A stretch of 5,032 nt of DNA from Chloroflexota bacterium (GTDB taxonomy: Bacteria > Chloroflexota > Anaerolineae > UBA4142). The DNA is taken from NCBI GenBank assembly GCA_016200825.1, contig JACQEA010000439.1:1-5032 (forward strand), read 5' to 3'. Shown here one piece after another: positions 1-4,272 of this stretch. The position numbers were made by a program, and so were the translations under genes. The notes beneath the pieces were generated by a model. It saw only the letters and a list, made by a program, of their open reading frames with translations, did no database searches and was not told where the DNA came from. The first letter of the stretch is position 1. Each line of letters begins with the position of its first letter.

Positions 1-68
1 ATAACTTTGTTTGTCTGGCAGTCTAGAACTCATCAGGAAAGTTTTGCATACACGTTTTAGCCAACGAG

Positions 69-142
69 CGTCCCCGGCGAGGCTTGAACTCGCAACCTCA
101 GCCTTCGCAGGGCTGCGCGCTATCCAATTGCGCTACGGGGAC
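69..142 (-). tRNA. tRNA-Arg, anticodon GCG
   Basis: The minus strand folds into a complete cloverleaf: acceptor stem GTCCCCG/CGGGGAC, T8-A9, D stem GCGC/GCGC with loop AATTGGATA, anticodon stem CAGCC/GGCTG, T stem GCGAG/CTCGC with loop TTCAAGC, and discriminator G at 69. The anticodon loop is CTGCGAA, giving anticodon GCG, which reads CGC and CGU. A20 in the D loop and C35 in the anticodon are known arginine identity elements. CCA is not encoded. Most bacteria read these codons with an ACG anticodon modified to inosine, so GCG is unusual. It is the third tRNA in the minus-strand cluster and has no obvious promoter of its own. Confidence 0.93.
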
Positions 143-147
143 AAATG

Positions 148-230
148 CAGTCAACAGTCTTCAGTCGTCAGTCAACAGCAAATTCTTTTCTTGTTCATAC
201 TATTTACTGTCTACTGTTTGCTGACAACTG
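148..230. repeat. Inverted array of degenerate 7-bp units between tRNA-Arg and tRNA-Ser(GCT)
   Basis: From 148 to 182 the sequence reads as five head-to-tail heptamers: CAGTCAA, CAGTCTT, CAGTCGT, CAGTCAA, CAGCAAA. After a 20-bp AT-rich gap, 203-230 reads as four heptamers in the opposite sense: TTTACTG, TCTACTG, TTTGCTG, ACAACTG. The two arrays can pair imperfectly into one long hairpin. The element starts 5 bp from tRNA-Arg and ends 11 bp from tRNA-Ser(GCT), so it is essentially the whole spacer. Tandem heptamers of this style resemble the STRR repeats described in filamentous cyanobacteria; I do not claim homology. Confidence 0.8.
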
Positions 231-241
231 TTTCACCGGAG

Positions 242-334
242 CGGAGGGGGCGGGATTTGAACCCGCGCTAGAGGTATAACCCCCTAGACCCACTTAGCAG
301 GCGGGCGCACTAGACCGGGCTATGCGACCCCTCC
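242..334 (-). tRNA. tRNA-Ser, anticodon GCT
   Basis: The minus strand gives a class II tRNA: acceptor stem GGAGGGG/CCCCTCC, short D stem GCA/TGC with the GG of the D loop, anticodon stem CCCGC/GTGGG, T stem GCGGG/CCCGC with loop TTCAAAT, and discriminator G at 242. The long variable arm forms a stem CTAGGGG/CCTCTAG, as expected for serine tRNAs. The anticodon loop CTGCTAA contains GCT, which reads AGC and AGU. CCA is not encoded. It lies between two inverted heptamer arrays, and no separate promoter is evident, so co-transcription with the upstream tRNA-Ser(TGA) is likely. Confidence 0.95.
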
Positions 335-336
335 AA

Positions 337-456
337 AATAGTCTCTAGTCGTTGGTCATTAGTTCTTAATCAATTCTTTCTAACGATTCAAAACACTAAA
401 GACTAGCGACTAAGGACTAACGACTAGAGACTAATGACTAGCGACTAATGACTATC
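337..456. repeat. Inverted array of degenerate 7-bp units (GACTANN) between the two tRNA-Ser genes
   Basis: From 401 to 456 there are eight uninterrupted heptamers: GACTAGC, GACTAAG, GACTAAC, GACTAGA, GACTAAT, GACTAGC, GACTAAT, GACTATC. From 337 to 371 the reverse-complement unit appears five times with decay: AATAGTC, TCTAGTC, GTTGGTC, ATTAGTT, CTTAATC. The 14 bp at 340-353 are the exact reverse complement of 419-432, and pairing continues imperfectly beyond. The left array begins 2 bp from tRNA-Ser(GCT) and the right one ends 4 bp before tRNA-Ser(TGA), so the element fills the spacer. Confidence 0.85.
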
Positions 457-460
457 ACTG

Positions 461-544
461 CGGAGGAGGAAGGATTCGAACCTCCGTGGCTCATCGCCCA
501 TCCGCTTTCAAGGCGGCGCCGTTCGTCCACTCCGGCACTCCTCC
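461..544 (-). tRNA. tRNA-Ser, anticodon TGA
   Basis: The minus strand folds as a class II tRNA: acceptor stem GGAGGAG/CTCCTCC, D stem CCG/CGG, anticodon loop CTTGAAA (anticodon TGA, reading UCN codons), T stem GGAGG/CCTTC with one G-T pair and loop TTCGAAT, and discriminator G at 461. The 15-nt variable region can form a GGC/GCC stem, somewhat short for a serine tRNA. The first pair of the anticodon stem is a G-A mismatch; the other four are Watson-Crick. CCA is not encoded. It is the promoter-proximal gene of the cluster, with its 5' end about 7 nt from the predicted transcription start. Confidence 0.94.
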
Positions 545-557
545 ATCAACGCGCGCG

Positions 558-586
558 AGTATAGCAGAGATGCGAAATTCCGTCAA
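558..586 (-). promoter_or_regulatory. Sigma70-type promoter of the tRNA cluster
   Basis: Read on the minus strand there is TTGACG (581-586), a 17-bp spacer, and TATACT (558-563) preceded by TG one base upstream, an extended -10. Transcription would begin near 551, giving a leader of only about 7 nt before tRNA-Ser(TGA). The next two tRNAs have no equally good promoter, so this one probably serves all three. Confidence 0.82.
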
Positions 587-601
587 ACAAAAAATCGCGC
601 G

Positions 602-641
602 CCGCGCGCGCAAACGGTTCAACGCGTGCGCGGATTTTTTT
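602..641 (+). terminator. Terminator-like hairpin between divergent promoters
   Basis: Positions 602-611 pair with 624-633 over 10 bp (nine Watson-Crick pairs and one G-U), closing a 12-nt loop. The sequence ATTTTTTT follows at 634-641. This is a textbook plus-strand intrinsic terminator. An A run at 588-593 on the other side could let the same stem act weakly in the minus direction too. No plus-strand gene lies upstream in the window, so it would stop antisense transcription through the tRNAs or insulate the STAS promoter. Confidence 0.65.
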
Positions 642-650
642 GCCGCGTAT

Positions 651-693
651 CCCGCGCGCGGGTCTTGTTCTCTCCAACTTCCTGTGCTATAAT
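651..693 (+). promoter_or_regulatory. Promoter of the STAS gene, with a flanking GC palindrome
   Basis: TATAAT at 688-693 has TG at 685-686, a full extended -10. TTGTTC at 665-670 sits 17 bp upstream as a weak -35 (three of six matches). Transcription would start near 700, about 26 nt before the start codon. A perfect 12-bp palindrome, CCCGCGCGCGGG (651-662), ends 2 bp before the -35 and could be a protein binding site, although GC runs of this kind are common throughout this DNA. Confidence 0.72.
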
Positions 694-725
694 CGCGACA
701 ATCTTTTCCGAGAGGTGAACGATTA

Positions 726-1070
726 ATGCCGACCAAGATCAACACCAAACAATACAACCGCGTCGATCTCGTTGAGGTGACCGGACGCGTAGATTCCAGC
801 ACCGCGCCGCTGCTCGATCAAGCGTTGCAAAAAATTATCAAAGAAGATCGCGCGCACATTGTCGTGGATTTATCGCAAACTGAATACGTCAGCAGCGCCG
901 GATTACGCGCGCTCCTTGCCGCGCAAAAAGCCACGCGCAATAAACTCCCGCGCGGCGATGTGCGCTTGGCGGGCATGTCCGAGAAAGTGAAAAAAGCCTT
1001 CGAGCTGGCGGGATTCTTGGAACTCTTTCCTCTGTACGATAACGCGACCGACGCGGTCGGTAGTTTCTAA
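726..1070 (+). CDS. STAS-domain protein, anti-sigma factor antagonist type
   Basis: A 114-residue single-domain protein, the usual length for the SpoIIAA/RsbV family. In that family the unphosphorylated protein binds an anti-sigma kinase and so frees a sigma factor or controls a related partner switch in the cytoplasm. The signature segment is at residues 48-61, DLSQTEYVSSAGLR. Aligned to B. subtilis SpoIIAA, Ser57 matches the phosphorylated serine, while the preceding Asp is replaced by Ser56, as in many SSAGLR-type members. The N-terminal strand (residues 13-22) and the acidic turn after it also fit. The start is supported by AGAGGTG at 711-717, 8 nt before ATG. The gene stands alone between its own promoter and terminator; no kinase or phosphatase partner is adjacent, so its partner must be encoded elsewhere. 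It could also be a general STAS adaptor rather than a sigma regulator. Confidence 0.93.
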   Translation: MPTKINTKQYNRVDLVEVTGRVDSSTAPLLDQALQKIIKEDRAHIVVDLSQTEYVSSAGLRALLAAQKATRNKLPRGDVRLAGMSEKVKKAFELAGFLELFPLYDNATDAVGSF

Positions 1071-1097
1071 ATTCCGCGCATCGCACAACCCAAAACC

Positions 1098-1149
1098 AAA
1101 ACGCCGCGCGCGCCCGATCGTTCGCGGCGTTTTGATATTTTTGATTTTT
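1098..1149 (+). terminator. Intrinsic terminator after the STAS gene
   Basis: An 11-bp perfect inverted repeat, AAAACGCCGCG (1098-1108) and CGCGGCGTTTT (1123-1133), encloses a 14-nt loop. The T-rich stretch GATATTTTTGATTTTT follows to 1149. It lies 28 bp after the STAS stop codon and directly before the next promoter. The A run on the left arm means the hairpin could also work on the minus strand. Confidence 0.9.
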
Positions 1150-1175
1150 GACGCGCGCGCCAAGCCGCGTATAAT
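1148..1175 (+). promoter_or_regulatory. Sigma70-type promoter of the PD40-peptidase gene
   Basis: TTGACG (1148-1153), a 16-bp spacer and a perfect TATAAT (1170-1175). The start of transcription would be near 1182. That leaves about 23 nt before the first possible TTG codon (1205) and about 59 nt before the ATC at 1241. The -35 box overlaps the end of the preceding terminator. Confidence 0.8.
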
Positions 1176-1204
1176 TCTTTTACGCCGCGATCTCTCGCGT
1201 CGCG

Positions 1205-3025
1205 TTGACAAATCCCGAATTGATTTCAGGAGTTTTCATCATCCGCTTTCGCCGTCTCGCGCGCGCGCTGGGTTTGGCGCTCAGCCTCGCCGCGCTCACG
1301 TTCACTTTTCTCTCTGCCGATAATTCTCCGCGCGGCGCGCAAATTCTCGCGCCCTCCGAAAACCCCGCCGCGATTTCTCCGAATGGCAAATTGATTTTCG
1401 CCGCGAAGAATGACGGCGCGTGGAATTTGTACGCCGACACGCTCGCGCAACGCATTGCGCCCAATAGCGCGCCCGCGCGCGATCCCGCCATCGCGCCGGA
1501 TGGAAAAACGATCGCGTTCCGTTCCAAACGCGACGGCGTGTGGGAAATTTACGCGTTACCGCTCGGCGGCGCGAATCCCACGCGCCTGACGCGCGGCATG
1601 ATTTATTCTGCCGCGCCCGCGTGGAGTCCCGACGGGAAAAAAATCGCGTTTGAATCGTACGCGCGCGGCGATTTGGATATCTGGGTCATGAACGCGGACG
1701 GCACGCAACCGCAAAATCTCACCGACGATTCCAAAGCGTACGAGTCATCGCCCGCGTGGTCGCCGGATGGAAAATGGATCGCGTTCACGTCGTGGCGCAC
1801 CGGCGCGCCGCAAATTTTTATCGTTGCGGCGGATTGTGTCGGCGCGGCGTGCCGCAAACCGTTCAACCTCAGCGCGAATAAATTCGGCGATCAAGAGCCG
1901 GTCTTTTCACCGGACGGAAATAAACTTGCCTTTGTTTCCGAACGCGACGGTCAGCGCGCGATTTTCGTCGCGGAATTTGTCGCGCGCGGTTCGAGCGCGC
2001 CCATTCTTCAAAACGCGCGCCGCATCACTTTTTCCGGTTGGGACGATCAACCCGCGTGGTCGCCGGATGGAAAATGGATCGCGTTTGTTTCGCCGCGCGC
2101 AACGCGTCAGCCAATTTATATCATCGCGCTCGACGGCGGCATTCCGCGCGCGCGCGACGATGAAAATATTTTTGCCGCCTCTGTCGCGTGGTCAAACGAT
2201 ACGCGCGCGCTGACAAATGATAACGCGAACGACGCGGGAAAATCGTTGTACACCGAAAATCCCATCGCCGCGTCACCGACGAGCGGTCATCCGTACGATA
2301 CGCGGCGGCTCACGTCTTTCAAAGTGGAGCCCGGCATCAACAAACTAAATAGTCGCGTCGCGGAATCTTTTCTCGCGTTCGCGGCGCGCCTCAAGCAAGA
2401 AGTCGGTTACGATTTTCTCGCGACGCTTTCGGATATGCTGCGTCCGCTGGAATTGAAATGCGACAACACGTGCGACACGTTATCGTGGCATAAAGCCGGC
2501 CGCGCGATAGACACGCGTTTAGATTACACCGATGCGCGCGGCAATTCGTTATTGGAAATTGGGCGCGAGGATCAACAAGGCGAAACGTACTGGCGCGTCT
2601 TTCTGCGCGCGTCCGCGCAAGATGGAACAATGGGCGAGCCGCTCAAAGATGCGCCGTGGGATTTGAGTTATCGCGCGCGGTGGGTGATCGCGCCCGGCGA
2701 AGGCGGCACAAAAAAACCGTTGCCGTACGGATTTTACGTGGACGTAACCGAACTTGCGCGCGAGTACGGTTGGACGCGCATCTCGTCCGCCGACGACGCC
2801 GATTTTAATTGGAAGACGGATAAAGTCGCGACCGAGTATTGGCATTTTCAAAACACGCAAGGATTGAAATGGTACGCGGCGATCAGTGAAGTGTACGCAG
2901 AGAGTGAAGTGAAACCGATTGCGGAATGGAACGCGCTGATTCGTTCCGGCACGGAGGCGTACCTGCTTTATCTCAAAGCCATTCCCGCGCCCGCCAAAGC
3001 GTGGAAGTGGAATCTAATGAAATAG
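1205..3025 (+). CDS. Exported PD40 (TolB-like) beta-propeller fused to an M15-type zinc DD-peptidase domain
   Basis: Residue numbers count from TTG 1205. Residues 14-38 form a signal peptide: an Arg-rich start, then a hydrophobic ALGLALSLAAL core. Six clear PD40 blades with the (A/S)PDGK core lie at about 54-80, 92-121, 135-166, 180-211, 229-258 and 281-312, with a decayed seventh near 323-345. The C-terminal third carries the M15 metallopeptidase signature: SWHKAGRAID (427-436; SxHxxGxAxD, zinc ligands His429 and Asp436) and EYWHF (544-548; catalytic Glu544, zinc ligand His547). Known M15 enzymes (VanX, VanY, DD-carboxypeptidases) cut D-Ala-containing peptides; the wall substrate here is inferred. 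The 118-residue gap between the two motifs is longer than VanX's (68), implying an insertion. The start is uncertain: TTG at 1205 and 1220 lack ribosome binding sites, and AGGAG (1228-1232) best serves ATC at 1241. Confidence 0.9.
   Translation: MTNPELISGVFIIRFRRLARALGLALSLAALTFTFLSADNSPRGAQILAPSENPAAISPNGKLIFAAKNDGAWNLYADTLAQRIAPNSAPARDPAIAPDGKTIAFRSKRDGVWEIYALPLGGANPTRLTRGMIYSAAPAWSPDGKKIAFESYARGDLDIWVMNADGTQPQNLTDDSKAYESSPAWSPDGKWIAFTSWRTGAPQIFIVAADCVGAACRKPFNLSANKFGDQEPVFSPDGNKLAFVSERDGQRAIFVAEFVARGSSAPILQNARRITFSGWDDQPAWSPDGKWIAFVSPRATRQPIYIIALDGGIPRARDDENIFAASVAWSNDTRALTNDNANDAGKSLYTENPIAASPTSGHPYDTRRLTSFKVEPGINKLNSRVAESFLAFAARLKQEVGYDFLATLSDMLRPLELKCDNTCDTLSWHKAGRAIDTRLDYTDARGNSLLEIGREDQQGETYWRVFLRASAQDGTMGEPLKDAPWDLSYRARWVIAPGEGGTKKPLPYGFYVDVTELAREYGWTRISSADDADFNWKTDKVATEYWHFQNTQGLKWYAAISEVYAESEVKPIAEWNALIRSGTEAYLLYLKAIPAPAKAWKWNLMK
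1228..1232 (+). promoter_or_regulatory. Shine-Dalgarno site pointing to an ATC start
   Basis: AGGAG is the only good ribosome binding site near this gene's beginning. It lies inside the frame opened by TTG 1205, and 8 nt downstream of it is ATC (1241-1243), followed by codons for RFRRLARALGLAL, a classical signal peptide start. One base change, C1243 to G, would make this a normal ATG. TTG at 1205 and 1220 lie upstream of the site, so it cannot serve them. Confidence 0.55.
1751..1785 (+). repeat. 35-bp exact direct repeat, copy 1 (copy 2 at 2051-2085)
   Basis: The 35 bases at 1751-1785 recur without change at 2051-2085, exactly 300 bp later and in the same frame. They encode PAWSPDGKWIAF, the core strand of blades 4 and 6 of the propeller. 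The bases just outside differ on both sides. Other blades of the same gene use different codons for the same motif, so the identity suggests recent duplication or gene conversion between blades. Confidence 0.85.
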
Positions 3026-3053
3026 ACTTTTCAGAATAAAAAATATCACCGCA

Positions 3054-3200
3054 AAGACGCAGGTAGCACCACATTTAATCGTGGAGTGATTTTTCAGCCA
3101 CAGAATCACACAGAAACACACGGAAAATTTCTGTGAAATTCTGTGTGGTTCTGTGGCAAATTGAACTGTCCACGTCCAAGAGGAGCGCTACCAAGACGCA
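3054..3200. mobile_element. MITE-like palindromic insertion with possible 8-bp target duplication
   Basis: The 131 bp at 3062-3192 begin with GGTAGC and end with GCTACC, a 6-bp terminal inverted repeat. They are flanked on both sides by AAGACGCA (3054-3061 and 3193-3200), as expected from a target site duplication. Removing the insert and one flank leaves a continuous run of GCAAAGACGCAAAGAACGCC type, itself a low-complexity repeat. That makes chance or tandem duplication an alternative source of the flank. It has no coding capacity. It fills most of the gap between the peptidase gene and the DUF2085-type gene. Confidence 0.5.
3097..3157. repeat. 61-bp near-perfect hairpin inside the MITE-like insertion
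   Basis: The 19 bases at 3097-3115 (beginning GCCACAGAATC) are the reverse complement of 3139-3157 with one mismatch. The inner part, CACGGAAA against TTTCTGTG, pairs further with one mismatch, so almost the whole segment folds into one hairpin. No T run follows on either strand, so it does not look like an ordinary intrinsic terminator. Confidence 0.8.
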
Positions 3201-3239
3201 AAGAACGCCAAGAATAAACAATATTTTTCCCTCCGAACA

Positions 3240-4124
3240 ATGTCACAACCTTTCCGCAATCAACTCGCGCGATTTGCCGCGCCCGCGTTTTTTCTTTTCC
3301 TCTTTAGCGCGTTTATCCTCGCGCCTATTTCGCTCAAAGATAAACTTGACGCGGTCTGCTTTGGCATTTGACCGCAGCGACCGAGCCACTCGTACTTTTT
3401 GGGCGGCGACACGCTTCCGGGTGAAGCGTTCCTCAGCGAAAAAATTCCGTTTTATTCCGCGCTTGCTCCGGCAATTCCAACCAAACTTCCCATCGAAGCG
3501 CGCGATGGCGGTATCTATCAAGGTTTTCTCTTGACGTGGTTATATCTCGGCGCGATCAAGCGCGCGCGCGCGAAAAGTTTGCCGCGTGCGTGGATATTAA
3601 TCGCGCTGATGCTGTTTGTCGTTGCGATGGCGGCGGACGGAGTGAACGCGCTGTTATACGATCTGCAATTTTATAATGGGCTGGAAAATATTCCGCATCT
3701 GTACGTTCCTACTTTGCAACTGCGGCTCGTCACCGGCTTGACGACCGGCATCGCGTTTGCCGGAATTTTACTGCCCATCGCAAATTATTTTCTGTGGCGC
3801 GCGGACGACGCGCGTCCGTTGTTTGAAAACGCCAAACATTTTTTGGGCGCGCTCGCGGTCGGCGGAATTTTTGGTTTGCTGGTAAACTCTGAAATGGGAT
3901 TGTTCTATTATCCCATCGCGATCTTTTCCGCCGCGAGCGTGGTCAGCTTATTATCAATCATCAACGCGGTTTTTTTGCTGTCGGTGTTTGGCAAAACTGC
4001 GTACGCGACAACGTGGCGCGCCGCGCTCAATCCGCTCGCGGCGGGCGCTTGCGCGACGGTGATCGAGCTTGCCGCGTTGTCTTTAATGCGTTACACATTG
4101 TTAGGTACGGCGACGTTGCCGTAA
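3240..4124 (+). CDS. DUF2085-type integral membrane protein interrupted by an in-frame TGA (codon 44)
   Basis: One frame from ATG 3240 to TAA 4124 encodes 294 residues if TGA at codon 44 is read through. Standard rules leave a 43-residue peptide plus a 241-residue ORF from TTG 3399. Both sides fit one family. Before the TGA come a membrane helix (residues 12-30) and KLDAVCFGI. After it come PQRPSHSYFLGG, then LPIEARDGGIYQG (residues 83-95), then several membrane helices including the ADG and LRLVTG segments. In DUF2085 proteins, as I recall them, Cys-His-Gln-x-Pro-x-x-Ser stands where UGA-Pro-Gln-Arg-Pro-Ser-His-Ser stands here, so the TGA is at the conserved Cys. The second family Cys (CxRD) is Glu (EARD). 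The family's function is unknown. No Shine-Dalgarno precedes ATG 3240; CCCTCC at 3229-3234 even resembles the anti-SD. It may be a selenoprotein or a recently broken gene. Confidence 0.72.
3369..3371 (+). other. In-frame TGA at the conserved Cys position of the DUF2085-type gene
   Basis: The frame is open and family-like on both sides, with no shift needed. TGA differs by one base from both Cys codons. The downstream bases offer only a small hairpin, CGAG-CCA-CTCG (3382-3392), plus a weak outer CCGC/GCGG pair (3372-3375 with 3403-3406). The loop lacks the G expected of a bacterial SECIS. Recoding is therefore possible but not shown; a nonsense mutation or base error is at least as likely. Confidence 0.75.
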
Positions 4125-4132
4125 TCCATTCC

Positions 4133-4259
4133 GTCATTGCGAGGAGCAGATTCGCGGAGTTTATCCTGAACGAAGTGAAGGGCTCACTGTAAACTCTGCG
4201 ACGAAGCAATCGCCAAAATGCATTTCGGGGATTGCCTCGCAAACTGCGCTCGCAATGAC
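4133..4259. repeat. Nested palindromic intergenic repeat (GTCATTGCGAG type)
   Basis: The ends, GTCATTGCGAG (4133-4143) and CTCGCAATGAC (4249-4259), are an 11-bp perfect inverted repeat. Within it lie GAAGCAATCGCC (4203-4214) and a partner around GGATTGCCTCGC, forming a second hairpin centred on ATGCAT. This resembles the widespread intergenic palindromes beginning TCATTGCGAGGAGC that I recall from several phyla. The right end sits directly against the ribosome binding site of the next gene. Confidence 0.8.
4153..4200. repeat. Smaller palindrome nested inside the GTCATTGCGAG repeat
   Basis: CGCGGAGTTTA (4153-4163) and TAAACTCTGCG (4190-4200) pair over 11 bp with one mismatch. The loop contains CCTGAACGAAGTGAAGGG (4165-4182), itself similar to a common short intergenic repeat core. 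It interrupts the outer element between GAGGAGC and GACGAAGCAATC, segments that are close together in simpler versions I recall. Confidence 0.65.
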
Positions 4260-4272
4260 AAGAGGTCTTGCC

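Noticed and set aside
148..456. CRISPR array
   Set aside because: The units are 7 bp with no spacers and occur in inverted pairs; CRISPR repeats are longer and separated by unique spacers.
491..802. Minus-strand open frame across tRNA-Ser(TGA) and the STAS start
   Set aside because: It crosses a tRNA gene, two promoters and a terminator, and its product resembles no protein I know.
1241..1330. Lipoprotein signal in the PD40-peptidase
   Set aside because: There is no Cys at the end of the signal peptide; LSADN suggests ordinary signal peptidase I cleavage.
3369..3420. A bacterial SECIS element after the TGA
   Set aside because: Only a 4-bp CGAG/CTCG hairpin with a CCA loop, 10 nt past the TGA, and a weak outer CCGC/GCGG pair can be formed. 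The loop lacks the expected G and the stem is small, so I do not annotate one.
3133..3534. A 133-codon open frame starting inside the repeat region
   Set aside because: It begins in the MITE-like hairpin, runs in another frame than the DUF2085-type coding sequence and encodes a low-complexity Arg/Ser/Phe-rich product.
4255..4257. ATG 4255 as the start of the six-helix membrane protein
   Set aside because: It lies within the CGCAATGAC end of the palindromic repeat and has no ribosome binding site, while ATG 4273 has AGAGG at 7 nt.
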